In this document: piece by piece, positions 1-12,131 of the stretch
How positions within the stretch are numbered: position 1 is the first letter of the stretch
Layout of the letters: every line of letters begins with the position of its first letter
Source of the DNA: Erythrocercus mccallii
Lineage: Eukaryota > Chordata > Aves > Passeriformes > Dicruridae
Reading direction: 5' to 3'
DNA length: 64,000 bases
Assembly (NCBI GenBank): GCA_013397435.1
Contig: VZRG01001990.1
Span: 70,075-134,074, forward strand
Program-made: the position numbers and the translations under genes
Notes under the pieces: model-generated
What the model saw: the letters and a program-made list of their open reading frames with translations, nothing else
What the model was told of the DNA's origin: nothing
Database searches by the model: none

Positions 1-1784
1 ATGAAGATAAAAGTCAGCCCTGAATGGAAACAAGACGATGAGGCAGAAGATATATAATACATCCCTGGAGAGAAACGTGCAACTCCAGCACGTGAGTCCA
101 GGTGCTGACAGTCCTGCACATGGAGATGTAACTCACAGCTCTGGAATCCCAGGCTGGAATTTGCTCTGGGATATGTCAGTGGAGTGGTGTGCCTGGTTGG
201 CTGGAAGCCACAGAGACAGCATTGCCTGCTGGCAACTCAGAGCAGAGTGATTGTGCTTCAGGCAACAAAGTCTTCACCATAGGGCTCCCAAGAGTAACAG
301 CAGATAAGAGTAGGTATGATTGGACATTTTCCAAAATATCTGGAGCAAGTAAGGTTCTTAAGTCAGGCCTGCCCCATGCTCTGGTTATAATCTGGAACTA
401 ACAGAAAGGTGTCTGTATACCAGAGTAGACATTAATAATTAATTACTACAGTGTTTGATTGCCTGGGCCAAATAAAGCTCCTACTTCCTCTGCATTTTTT
501 ACTTACTCATCTCAATCATCTCCTAATGTGAAGGGGTGTAGGCCAACACACAAAGTGTCTAGCAGCTGCAGCTTACTTGCCCTTTCAATATTTATGTAAT
601 AATAAAGAGCTGGTAACTGTTTTCCCACCCTGCCTGGCACCAAAATGGCTGTGTCCTCCAGCCTCACAGGTGTTGGTGTTGATGCCCCTTTTTACTGTAA
701 TTTTTCTTTGTTGTGGGCACCAGTCTAATCACATTTATCCTGCATGTTCTGCTAACAGCCAGTGTTTCCATGGGGCATGCAGAGACTAGAACTTCAATAA
801 GAAGAATTTGCTCCTTTTTTGCCATTTTTACTTGGTAAAATACATCTGAATCCTTCTCAAACACAGTTTGACTGACTAATAGCAGCATCCTGCAGTCAAC
901 TCATAACTACCCATCTTAAAAAAATTCTAGCAATGGCATATTAACAGAAGCAAACAGGCTGTGTTTTCTCAAGAGATGGAAATGCGAATTTAATTTCCTA
1001 GAAATTATCAGGGAAATTGTTTTTCATGAAATTTCAAGATTCCTCAAGTGGGCCACTAGCAGAAGGCCATACTGCTGTGCTCAGATCTACAAGAAAAGTG
1101 TCAGTTGTATGTTACAGTTCTTCCAGCTGAATTTTCAAAAATTAGCAAAGATCAGCTGTGATTATTTAGCTTTACATTTTCCAAAATCTTTGTTCTTGGA
1201 GTTTTGGGTGGGGTTTTTATATTGTGGGGTTTTGTTTATTTGTTTGTTTGGGTTTTTTTAATGCAGATGAAGTTTAACAAACAGAAAAATATTAGTGTCC
1301 TCCATCCAGAAAGATAAAATAATATGGAATTTCAAAAGACCCATGCAGGAAGTGTTGAATATGAGCTCTTCATTTGTTGAATAAAGGATCTAGTCCTGGG
1401 CCTGTGTACAAACTTGTGTAACTCATTCTATCCCCATGTCTCTGGTTACCTACCAGAAAGTTTGTACAATGTGGTTCAGACTGTAGGAGAAAAGAGGGAA
1501 TTGATCTTTTCAAAGTGTCCTGACATCTTTTGGTGAGATTAAAAACTGAAGATTTGCACACTTATTGACAAATCAGAAAATCTTGTTGCCCTTCATTACT
1601 ACAGTGATTAAAATCTAATGATAATGTAGTGTGCTATCAAAAGCTGAAATCTGAAAAGCTGCAGAAGTATTTTTAAAACTACTTTATAAACAACACTTCA
1701 CCTAGATACTGTGAAAGATCATTCTTTGACAAAGGTTTAGCACTTACAGAGAAATCTAGTAAAACACATAGAGAGAGAGGTAAT
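1..1784. other. intergenic sequence downstream of FGFBP1
   Basis: No exon, repeat family or long open frame is recognisable here. Open frames are all 74 codons or shorter and look random. The stretch is the 3' flank of FGFBP1, which is transcribed towards it. Confidence 0.6.
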
Positions 1785-1804
1785 ACTTTTAATATATTTT
1801 GAAG

Positions 1805-1810
1805 TTTATT
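1805..1810 (-). terminator. FGFBP1: FGFBP1 candidate polyadenylation signal AATAAA
   Basis: The plus strand reads TTTATT, which is AATAAA on the coding strand, about 345 bases after the FGFBP1 stop codon. The implied 3' UTR length is ordinary for this gene. Cleavage would fall about 15-25 bases further on, near 1785. No transcript evidence is available. Confidence 0.5.
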
Positions 1811-2153
1811 TTTCTTAATAATTTTTAGCTCAACAGCATTGTACATAACCAAGAAGTGCATGGCACTGAATTCATCACTTTGGCTAGCACAGGTCAAAGA
1901 GGGCCAAGGAGATTACTTCTGCAGAGAGTACGTAACATCCACTGGTAACACATCCATTGGGTAGCAATCTGTGGGCACATAACATCTATAACATCAACTA
2001 TGTTAGAGAACTCTGCTGTGTCCATACAAAATCAGAAAAATATATTCCTTCTTGTTTATATACACTATATAACATGAGAATAAAATCTGGACTGGTTTGC
2101 AGTAACTTAAAAGAGACCAGACTTTCATGATTCAGACCTTTAGAAACACCTCC

Positions 2154-2870
2154 TCAGCATCGTTTGTCTTGGACCATTGTGATAAAAAAGTTGCAGAAAG
2201 AAAGCAAGCCTTCTGGACAGTATTCCTCAGCTACCTTTTTCTGGTCAATGTAATCTACATCTTCAACACAGTCTTGAGGACTGTGTTCTAGCCTTTTTTC
2301 AGTCACAGAGGCATCTTCTGGAGTCTGAACAACTTCTTTTGTGTGATGCATTGTGTTCTCTTTGGCAGGACCCTCTGCTGTTAGTAGGCTTGACTGAGTC
2401 AACCTGAGGTGAGCACTTTGTGGGCCTTTCCTACATAATTTAGATTTCAGTACACTTTTGGGGTCTTGACAAATCTGCTTCTGCTTCTTTAGGGATCGGG
2501 AGACTTGTTTCCAGTAGGATTTCTGGTTTGCTGCATACTGTGCACAGCTAGAAGGCTCTCCAGAGAATTCACACCAGAACTCACTGTCACCATGCTTGCA
2601 CTGTACATGCACAGTAACAGCATTTGTGTCCGTCACTGACCAGGTGCACTCAGCATTTTCTGTGGTTGCAAACTTGCCTTTAGGAGATGATTTTCCTCCT
2701 TTTGACTTCTGCTCTTTCTTGTTTCCTTGGTTAGATTCCTTTTGGTTTTTTCCACCATGTTCTATGCCTTGTCTTCCCTTTTTTCTTTCCTTCTGTCTTT
2801 CACAGTTGGCTAGTAGCATCTGGGAGACCAGCAGCAACACACAAAGGAGTCCAAAGCTTTTGATCCTCAT
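2154..2870 (-). CDS. FGFBP1: fibroblast growth factor binding protein 1 (complete coding exon)
   Basis: Secreted carrier protein. Family knowledge: FGFBP1 binds FGF1, FGF2 and related ligands and frees them from heparan sulphate in the matrix. The single coding exon gives 238 residues (human about 234). Residues 1-23 form a hydrophobic signal peptide. Residues 24-66 are Lys/Arg/Gly-rich, as expected for the heparin-binding segment. Ten cysteines follow at 75, 91, 100, 109, 134, 146, 201, 218, 226 and 238, matching the ten of the human protein. Motifs FWCEF, SYWKQVSR and the C-terminal CVED...YC...SFCNFF...C are diagnostic. The ATG has A at -3. Upstream lies an acceptor (2896-2897, or 2892-2893) fed by a TTTG repeat. 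The coding frame is intact. The closest paralogue in the window is FGFBP2, which has eight mature cysteines; the C-terminal signature makes FGFBP1 the firm assignment. Confidence 0.96.
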   Translation of the reverse strand: MRIKSFGLLCVLLLVSQMLLANCERQKERKKGRQGIEHGGKNQKESNQGNKKEQKSKGGKSSPKGKFATTENAECTWSVTDTNAVTVHVQCKHGDSEFWCEFSGEPSSCAQYAANQKSYWKQVSRSLKKQKQICQDPKSVLKSKLCRKGPQSAHLRLTQSSLLTAEGPAKENTMHHTKEVVQTPEDASVTEKRLEHSPQDCVEDVDYIDQKKVAEEYCPEGLLSFCNFFITMVQDKRC

Positions 2871-2902
2871 GGTCTCTGTTCTGCTTGTTATCTACCTTCA
2901 AA

Positions 2903-2930
2903 GCAAGCAAACAAACAAACAAACAAAAAA
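2903..2930. repeat. (CAAA)n simple repeat in the FGFBP1 intron
   Basis: CAAG/CAAA tetranucleotide tract on the plus strand. On the gene strand it reads (TTTG)n and sits directly upstream of the coding-exon acceptor, so it serves as most of the pyrimidine-rich tract. Confidence 0.85.
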
Positions 2931-3249
2931 ATAAAAACATTTTCACTTAATGCTGTATTACATTTGACAGTTGAAGTTTTTCAGACATGGCATTGCACTG
3001 CTCTTTGGTACCTATTAAAGTGATGTTATCAGCAAAATGGTCTGTTCTTTGTGTAATAATACCTGGTTTAAATACCTTTATGAATTATCCTTGTAAGAGG
3101 CTGTGGAGTAACTTTGAGTTACTTTGTTGTCTATGCAGTGGGGAACAGAAGAATCACTGCCAGGACATGCTACTGCCCAGTGACTGAGGTACCTTAATTA
3201 AAATCTCTTCTGCAGTCAGAGAAGGAATTTGAACCTGAGATTTGTCAGG

Positions 3250-3298
3250 TATTGTTATAATTTAAGATATCAGATGGATATCTTAAATTATAACAATA
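3250..3298. repeat. perfect 22-bp inverted repeat (5-nt loop)
   Basis: The arms at 3250-3271 and 3277-3298 are exact reverse complements separated by AGATG; pairing stops at the flanking bases. The arms are AT-rich (TATTGTTATAATTTAAGATATC pattern, about 14% GC). The element lies in the single FGFBP1 intron, between non-coding exon 1 and the coding exon. No flanking target-site duplication is obvious. Confidence 0.95.
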
Positions 3299-4168
3299 AA
3301 GCAGTTGTTCCCATAGTCTCCCATTTTGTAAAATGATTTTTTACTCCAGCCTCTGGCTATTCTTCAAAAATATGCCAGACAGAAAGGAAACTGTTTGGTT
3401 CAAGTTGAGGAAAACTATTTTGTAGGCATCCTGAAAATCCTTGTAATTCACTGGTTATGCCAGTATTTCAAATTTGCTCTGAGAAAAAGTTATGATTGTC
3501 TTTCCAGATAGCAAAAAGTAACTATTGATGCATTCTTTTCCATCTTGACTGCTAAACAAACAGAACTACCTTTTTGCTGTTGAAGATAACCTGCAGTGTA
3601 CTGGGCTGTGTTTAAAGCCACCAAATTCCAGGGATAAATGTGCAACTTCAGTTTTGAAATGTAGCTAGCTAGTGAATTATTATCAAGGTGATGCCTGCAC
3701 TTCCACAGAGCATGCTTATTTCTGCCTTTATAAAGCAGCTTTCAGGATTAGAGAGTTTTGATGGCATTTTGATTATTAAATCCCTAAACGAATTTTTAAG
3801 ATGTTTCCATCATATCTCTGTAGCCAAGTTTTTGTGTTAGAAAGCAGAAATTCGTGTGCAACCGTGCTAATAAAGAATCTATTTCAACATTCAGCCATCT
3901 GCAAATATCTTTAATTACATGAATTTAGAATGTAGAATACACAAGGTAGCAGCTTATGTGAGCAGCCTCTACTTAGTTCTTACTCAACTTGCTTCATGCC
4001 TTATATACACAAATTTTCACTCCATAAACCCTCTTTAGGGAACTTCATATGGTATTCACAGTTCTGTTGCAAACACAGCAAATAATAACATTAAAATGGA
4101 TATCAATTTGACAGCAACCTTCTGCTGCAAGTGGAAGAGTGCAAAAGTAAGATAACTAAAACACATAC

Positions 4169-4238
4169 CTTGCAGAGGGCTCGGAGACACCCAAGCACAA
4201 CTCCTGATGCAATTCCCCTCCTTCAAAAGAGTCGGAGC
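4169..4238 (-). other. FGFBP1: FGFBP1 non-coding exon 1 (predicted)
   Basis: The gene strand reads CTCTGCAAG|GTATGT with the donor GT at 4167-4168, a near-consensus donor. A TATA box lies about 30 bases upstream of the proposed start near 4238. The resulting leader of about 70 bases contains no good ATG. It would splice to the acceptor at 2896-2897, joining a 5' leader to the coding exon. Human FGFBP1 is also known to begin with a short untranslated exon. The exact transcription start is inferred. Confidence 0.6.
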
Positions 4239-4260
4239 TCGTTGGAAGAGCAGCGCGGTG

Positions 4261-4270
4261 CTTATAAAGG
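4261..4270 (-). promoter_or_regulatory. FGFBP1: FGFBP1 TATA box
   Basis: The gene strand reads CCTTTATAAG. It is correctly spaced from a short leader that ends in a strong splice donor. The upstream 150 bases hold CACC-type motifs, but I make no confident factor assignment. Confidence 0.6.
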
Positions 4271-4819
4271 CAGGGACACACCTTCGGGTCTCCAGAAAGA
4301 CTGTTACAACACAATAGGATACTTCAGTGCCATGTTCACTCACCTCCGACACACCTCCCTGGAAAAGTGCCAGTTCTCATTCTAAGTACAAAAACGTGCC
4401 CGGCTACGGGGGTGACAAGGTGAGTTTGCGTAATTTAGGTGTTCCTTTAGCCAAGTCTTTCCCTCTTCTTGAACAATGATAAGAACTTTTTTCCGATCAT
4501 GAGCTTCTCTGAAATATGTTTTTATCAGCTATTGAGGGATGTATCCTGCAATGCCCTCAACATGTTGCATTATCGTTGTGTTTAGCAGAATTTGATGAAG
4601 ATAATGAAAACAATTCCACAAAGCATTTCAGAGTTACTTTTTGAAATTTTTGTTATCCTGTGTCACAAAAAATGGTATTTTTGTGCTGAAGAGAGGTATT
4701 ATTGTGTGAAGAGCTTCAAACACCCAAAATAAGTAACTATTTGAGTGGTGAGGAATACCAGCCCAGAGGGGGGCCACGAAGGCACCTCTCTTGTGAATAC
4801 AAACTGAGGCAGGCAAGTC

Positions 4820-5191
4820 AGCCTGGAGAAGGGAAGGCTCCAGTGAGATTTTCAAGCAGATTTTCAGTACCTAAAGGGGGTCTACAAGAGACTCAGAGAG
4901 GGACTTCATACAAGGCATGTAATGATAGGACAAGGGGTGATGGCTTTAAACTGAAAGAGGTTAGAATTAGATTAAATATAAAGAAGAAATTTTTTTATGA
5001 TGAGAGTGGCAAGACACTGGATAGTTTACCCTGGTTGTGGACTTCCCATCCCTGGAAATGTTCAAGGTCAGGTTGGATGGGGCTTTGAGCAAACTGGTTT
5101 AGTGGAGGGTGCCCTGTCCATGGCAGGGGGTTGGAGCTAGATGGTATTTAAAGGTCCCTTCCAATCCAAACCACTCTAGAATTCTCTGATT
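4820..5191 (+). mobile_element. CR1 LINE fragment, 3' end
   Basis: The plus strand follows the CR1 3' consensus as I remember it: AGCCTGGAGAAG..., GGACAAGGGGTGATGGCTTT, CATCCCTGGAA.TGTTCAAGG, TTGGATGGGGCTTTGAGCAA, CATGGCAGGGGGTTGGA and TCCCTTCCAATCCAAACCA. It ends in a decayed ATTCTATG-type tail (ACTCTAGAATTCTCTG). It is 5'-truncated, as most CR1 copies are, and diverged enough to be old. Open frames through it are meaningless. Confidence 0.92.
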
Positions 5192-8100
5192 ACATGACTG
5201 CACTTAGGACAATGTTCATAAGCATGAAACTCAGAAACAAATTCAAGCTCCTGCAGAATTAGTGACAGAGAGGTCCAAGATTCAGCTGCACAGCAATGAT
5301 CTATATTCCCCCCTCTCTGCCAACTTTTGTGTGTGTAAAGATGTGGGTTACATCATGAGTGCTCATTATGGGACCAGACTGAAAGAAAAAGCATTTGATA
5401 AATCTAAAACCATATTCAGAGCTGGGCATAGGCATCCCTCTTTGTAGCTTGGCTGCTTCAGCTGATTTTACTGAAGAAATGCAAGGCATTTGTTGTATAT
5501 GCTTGAGGAATATCAGAATAAAAGGATGCAAGAAGAGAGAAAAGCAGAAACTGGTGTAAGATAGAAACAGGTAGTCCTCTTTGGCTCTTTACCATCCAAT
5601 TTAAATGGAATGATACAAAGGGACAGAGCTATAGGCAAGGCATTGTCTAGACCAGTTTGGCAATGAGGAGACTGTAAACTTTCTTTAGAAAAATCACAAA
5701 CAAAAATTAGGAAGAAAAGCTGCAATTCTGCAGCACTGCAGGACAGAAATGCAGAGAATGGGATGCATTTACTTGAAATCCAAAGGGGTTGATGATAATG
5801 AAATATCAGGATAATGTATATCAGGACTATTTCCTAAGATATGTCTGCTTTTCGATGGAGTTCAGCCATCAGATGTGCCTTGTACACTTTTGGTTGGCAT
5901 GAGTATATATGAAACTATTTGCAACAGTCCACTAAATGTGAAAGCTTTGTAGTTAACACTGGCAAGGGATGATGAATTAGGGCAGGGATAATTCAGGGAT
6001 TAGAAAATATATTAGAATGTGTGGTGGAAGGGAATCAGAGAAGTAGGACAATGTAAGAGATAAGTAAGGGAGGCACTCTCATGCTCAGGAATCCTAAACT
6101 AATACCACATAGTAGGCACAGTACCATCTGAAGTATTTAGTGTTTAGCTTGGATCCTCAAAAGTGTGCAGCTGCATTAGTGTGGCTGTGTGCTGTAGCTA
6201 ATGAGATTCTCATCAGGGCTAATTAGTCTGGGGACAGCATAAAGCCAAAGGGCCATGCTAACCTCATGTTCTGCAACTAATTTAGGTAGAGTTTTAACAT
6301 GCCTGATTGCTTGGGTAAACATGCTATAAACTGAAATATTTTACCAGATGAGGGTATAGGTTCACCTATAAGAGGTTTGAGCAAGCTGCTCTTTTGGCAA
6401 GGAACTGCCAAAGCCAAAAACCTCTCCACATCACCAAGACATGCCTTCCTACTGTGGCTGAACTGTGTCTCCAGATAGGTAAAAAGGAAGGTTACAAGTA
6501 TGTAAAGAACCATGAGAAATGTGACACAAGCACATGATTTACAGGAAGGAGCTGTGTGTTCCTATTCCAGCTCTGTCACAGACTTTCTCAGAGATATTCA
6601 CTAGGAGATGCCAGATGTTCTTCCCCTGGAAAGGGAATTTTCTTGTAGATGATATTGCAATGATTTTTTGGTCAGTGTTTACAAAATGCCATTTATTGGT
6701 GAAACCAGTCACAAGGTACTGAAAATATTTAAGCATTCCACCATCTATCACTTCCAAAATTCCCTGTTTTGATGACTTTGCCAAGCAAAATAAGTTTCAG
6801 TGTCCATCTCAGTTCAGCTGCCCCATTGTTGAGAGGACATATCAGCCTAGTCCTACTACTTAATAAAAATGGGGGAGGATAGACAAAGAAAAGGCTGCAA
6901 AAATGAAGATCTTCTTTCTGCTGCTTTTGTACTCCCTCCCTGAGGTTGTGGCAAGCTGGACATGTCAGCTCTTCCTGTCTTTGGCGTGCAGAAGCTTCTG
7001 AAGAGAATTCTGCGCTCAAGTGTTTGTTGACATGGGCCCTATCATCTTTGAGATAATCTGTCTTGAGACAGCTGGAGCTCTTGCCTGACCTGCTTAGATG
7101 ATTTCAAAATCTCAGTAAACTAAGCTTTACATATTTAGGTGCATAAAAAACAGCCTCAGACTATGGAGGTTGGTCTGGACAGCAGGCAGTTTTATTGCCA
7201 TGCCCTCAGAATATCTTTTAGGGTTGTTTGTTATCATTAGATATGAACTGATATTTTGTGGATGTCTTCTACCTACGTGGGCATATACCTCAGAAATATA
7301 TCATCCTGTACCTCAGAAATCCTTCTGGGAGCTGTCTTATCAGGTGATTAGAACAGTCACTTTCTTCAATTTTCATCTTGAAAGTACACAAAATTAAAGT
7401 ATGAGCTCAATTTAATTGCCAACAAAAAGTTGCAAAAACCTGTTTATGATACGATTTCCAAAAATAATTTTTTGCTTTCTGTCATGCACATTTTAAAATC
7501 CACCTTAGTTATGCCCTTTGCTGAGCTGAAATGCCGTTTGCTTGTAAACTGCATGAAGTCTTGACACAGAACAAACAATGCAGACAATTCATCAAAAGAC
7601 AATTCGATCCATGCAACAAATGGCAAACTTGAACAGCTAATTTGGCAAGGTAAAACTTATTGAGAGCTTTTTAATTATTAAAATAAAAAGGCACAGAAAA
7701 AAAATGGCAACAATAGCAAATAAAGGTAGTCATTGAGAATTACAAACATGGATACCCAAATATCAGTGTAAATTCTGTATGGCAAATCTCAGTCCAGAGA
7801 TACCCCTGTGCCTTTTGACTAAAACTTCAGACAGGTAATTGGCATCTTTAGTTTTTTATCAGAACTGTTTCTGCTGTTTAAGCAAAGAGATTTTATTCTT
7901 ATTCCTAGCTATGAATCATTGGTGTGGAAAAAGCATAGTATTTTCTCAGTAACTTTTTATTGCTGCTTAAATATTATCCACATATATGTATCTTTTATAT
8001 AGGAAATTATTATCATTCATACTATTAGTTGCATTATTTGCAAACTGCAGTTTCTTGTGGTGTCATCTCTGTGACATCAAGAGGCTCCTCTTCATTCATA

Positions 8101-11100
8101 GCTTTTTCCTCACAGAATAAACACTAAATTTTATATACAAACAGTAGAACTTTAATTTATGAATAGTAAATGGTTGATTGAACTCCTTTGACCAGCTAAA
8201 AATAGAGCTCCACAGAATATCAGCTATTTGTCAGTCATATGTGTATACAACAGGATGCTTTTCTCTGTGCAAATGCTCAGGCAGAGCAAATTAAAACAGA
8301 TCCAGCATCAGTGATGTGAAGAGCTACTTACATTTCAGATAAGGTCCGTCAGTACTGTCCTGCAGCATTCAAGCAATTTTTGGTGTATAGGTACACACAT
8401 CAGGAATTCTTACTGGAATTAAAACGAAATAGCTTGTTCTTGTGCTGTTCACTAACAAAATATAATCAGGCACAGGCTGTAGGTGTACATCAATTCTCTA
8501 GGAATACCTGCTGAAAGACCGTGTTAATTAACAGATGTGGCAGTCACACCTCTACCCCCCAGAGCAATAACCTTTTTACAGTGACTGTGGGCTGTTCTCT
8601 GGCACCGCATTCCCATCCCTAGGTAAACAAGCTTCAGGCAGGGAACTCATAACTTGACTTCCTTCTTGATCGTGTGAGTGGAGGATTTACAAAAGACAGT
8701 AAGCTAACAGCCCTAAGTGCTGCAGTCCTTTTACACAGCAACAAAGTACCTGTCACATAGGCAATGACAGCATCACCAGCTCTTCTGCATCTCTCTGCCT
8801 GTGCCCAACATTTCAGAAGAATATTCCACAGCCTATTGGCCTCTGTCTGGAAGTGGCTGTTTAGTTTAAATGTAGTGATGGTTTCAGTGTGCTGAGATCT
8901 ACTATTTAATTATTCTACATGGAGGCACAATTATTTGAAAGAAGTGGAAGCAAACTCATCAGTTAGCAATTTTCAGTTATTTCTGACCTGGGGTTAAATT
9001 CATATTAGTATGAAAAAAAGGCATCAGGTTTTCTCCATTGAGTCTTTAACACTGTCCAGTTATTTCACAAGCTGGCCAAAACTGACAACTGAATTTGGTA
9101 GAACAGCATCCAAATGAAAACTAATATCACGAAACCCAAATAAAAAGAAACAAATAGTAGTTAATTCAAACAAGCGTTAACAGTAAGTTAATCACAGAAC
9201 AACAGAAATCAAATGACTGCTTTATATTTTAAGCTAATAAAAAAGAGCAGTTTACAAGATTGAATAGTAAGGCTATTTTATAGCAAACTCCATTTCATGC
9301 AGAGGTTCACATTTGCATTTAAGAACTATATTCCTGAAACATTAGTCAATTGAGTGAACACTGCTGCTTCATACAGTGGTTATCTCTAAGTGAAACTAGC
9401 AGCTTAATCATTTTATCCATAATTTTTAAATCTAGTATTACTATTTACCTTCATCTATGAAGTCAGTAGTTTTTACCTGTTGTGTTTCTTTATTTACGTG
9501 ATGCATTATGTTGGCAACATTCTGATTAAAACATCCTGACTTTCATTACCACCAAGGTTCTTTTCAGCAGAGGTTCAGCCCTCTTGGCTCCCAGCTCACG
9601 CCTGGCAGTCAGCAGTTGTTGATCTGTTACTGACCTGCTCACTGAACACACTGTCACGGGCAACTACAAAAAGCAGAGTTTGCTGTCAGACCTGCAAAGC
9701 ATTGCTTTATCTCTGTAGGCAAGGACAACAGTGTTTCCACAAAAATGCAAGTGATTTTGACTAACTCAAGCAGATCAAAGCCCGTGATGGAAGAATGTTT
9801 TTGAAATAATGAGGAAATTCCTCTTGTTTAATGAGATAATACAGAGAAAAAACCCCACATATTATACGGAAGACCCACAATTTTGATGCTAAATGGAGTT
9901 TATGAGGTGTTTCACCTTGGCAAGAGGAGGTCTTCTGAATTCAAACAAGAGAAATTTGCGATGTCTCCTCTACCTTAATTTTATTGTGAAAGGATGTCAG
10001 GACAACCTTAAAGAAAGTTTTCCTTGACTTTGAAACAATTCAAAGAAGTATAAATATTTGCCATTAAATAAACATGATTGCCCTCTACACAGGATGTTAA
10101 ATGCTGATGCCATGATAAAAATGATTGTTAGTATACAAGACAAAAAAGAGTTGGCAGTAAACATATCCAAATCTAAGCAGACTTTAAGATTTTGATTGCT
10201 TCTGATAATGCTTCAGGATCACCAAATAAGAGATGGCATTTGATAGATAAAAACCCCACAACCGTTTTTTCTTCTTCTGTAGAATTTATCTTCCACAAAA
10301 TACAGAGGATACATTTGATATAAAAAGAATAATATCTCAGAATAAAAATAACATTAAATAAAGGGATACTAGGCTGAAATGTGTTTCACAGGGATCTTTC
10401 CAATATCAGGAAGAACTTATCCTCAAAACCTGAATTTGTATATTTTCATTTACTTTTGGCTCTAGTACAAGTAAATCACTTCTCTGCCTTAAGCAGAGCT
10501 AAAGATTCTCCAAGAACACTCATTTCAAAGTCCTGTGGTCTTATTTGAGCAGGCTGGGTGTTAGATTTATTAGCATAGATTCAGGATATTCAGAACACAC
10601 TCAAGTTGGTTTGGCAGCCGGGGAAAAAAAACTATTGACTAATTGCTGCCTTAGTCTGCTAAGACTGTCATAGCTTAGAGCAATGCAAGAGCCTCTCTGT
10701 CTGCCCAGAGAAGTTTCAGAAATACAATCAGACAAAGGATGGGTCTCTTACAGAGAGATAAAGTGAGTAAAATAACAAAAAGATGCCATTGTAAATTACT
10801 GACTGCCTTTAGTATGCTCAGGGTAATTGCAAGTCATGCATAACTGTGAGAAGGCATAAATGGACAAATTACATTAAATCATCAGACAGTATCACTAGAA
10901 CAAGAGGGATTGTCCTGCTTGCCATGAGCACCGAGCCCGATGCTCCAACCTCTTTCAGCTCTCATGAGTGCCTGAGTTCTCTTTAAAGCACTGCAGTGAA
11001 AAAGTATCCATATGCTTCCAGCTGGAGGGCAGAAAAACATTTTTGCATTAAGACAATACTTGTAGAGTTACTTCAGGAAGATGAAGGTAAGAAATGAGAT

Positions 11101-11239
11101 TCAGCTCTCTTCTAGTTATAATCCACCTTCTCATAAAGGTAAGATTTATTTTTCTTAGTGAGAATTTTAAATTACTTAGGTATTTGTTTTAGGGGTTTTT
11201 TTCTGATGTACGCACTGGTCAGTACTGAATTACTATGTG
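5192..11239. other. intergenic sequence between FGFBP1 and the LTR-like block
   Basis: About 6 kb of AT-rich DNA upstream of FGFBP1. I see no recognisable exon, RNA gene or repeat family. Open frames are under 100 codons without family features. Regulatory elements for FGFBP1 or FGFBP2 may lie here, but none can be assigned by reading alone. Confidence 0.55.
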
Positions 11240-11636
11240 TTATAAATGAAGAATCGCCAATCCGAATTTAATGAAAAATGAAATGGTTTTATTGATTACA
11301 AATGCGGATAAATTTGGAAAATAGAAAAATGAGCCAACGAATCCCAATATCCCGAAGGTGCTGGCCCGGGGATCGGCGCTTGGTGTCACAGAGTCTGCGT
11401 CAAAGCGACACTGTCTCTGCATCCACGAAGACATGTGTTCTGCGGGGTGGTCTTATACTGTTTTTCATAGCCTGGGGCTGAGGTGGAAAATGCAGAAAAT
11501 AGCTTTTCCTGGTGGACATGAAGTCATCTGTAGCTGGACAATGTAATTTGAAGTGACCCAGGGTGTATCCAGGTTTCAGGTAGAGTCTGGTTTTGTTTTT
11601 ATGAAGACTGTACTTGAGGCTTGACAATAGCCTTGA
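11240..11636 (-). mobile_element. probable LTR/retroelement fragment next to assembly gap
   Basis: The composition changes sharply at about 11240: many intact CpGs (for example CCCGGGGATCGGCGC) in otherwise CpG-poor DNA. On the minus strand there is an AATAAAACC signal near 11290, as in the R region of an LTR. The block runs into a run of Ns, typical of a repeat that failed to assemble. CpG retention points to a young insertion. I do not recognise a named family, so class and strand are inferred. Confidence 0.4.
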
Positions 11637-12131
11637 NNNNNNNNNNNNNNNNNNNNNNNNNNNNNNNNNNNNNNNNNNNNNNNNNNNNNNNNNNNNNNNN
11701 NNNNNNNNNNNNNNNNNNNNNNNNNNNNNNNNNNNNNNNNNNNNNNNNNNNNNNNNNNNNNNNNNNNNNNNNNNNNNNNNNNNNNNNNNNNNNNNNNNNN
11801 NNNNNNNNNNNNNNNNNNNNNNNNNNNNNNNNNNNNNNNNNNNNNNNNNNNNNNNNNNNNNNNNNNNNNNNNNNNNNNNNNNNNNNNNNNNNNNNNNNNN
11901 NNNNNNNNNNNNNNNNNNNNNNNNNNNNNNNNNNNNNNNNNNNNNNNNNNNNNNNNNNNNNNNNNNNNNNNNNNNNNNNNNNNNNNNNNNNNNNNNNNNN
12001 NNNNNNNNNNNNNNNNNNNNNNNNNNNNNNNNNNNNNNNNNNNNNNNNNNNNNNNNNNNNNNNNNNNNNNNNNNNNNNNNNNNNNNNNNNNNNNNNNNNN
12101 NNNNNNNNNNNNNNNNNNNNNNNNNNNNNNN
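11637..12131. other. assembly gap (495 Ns)
   Basis: Unresolved bases. Any open frame spanning this stretch is an artefact of translating Ns. Sequence on both sides may belong to one unassembled retroelement. Confidence 1.

Noticed and set aside
2596..2934. Plus-strand frame of 112 codons antisense to FGFBP1
   Set aside because: It mirrors the conserved FGFBP1 coding strand. Composition and position are explained by that gene.
4702..5088. Plus-strand frame of 128 codons
   Set aside because: Most of it is the CR1 fragment at 4820-5191, and it has no independent protein features.
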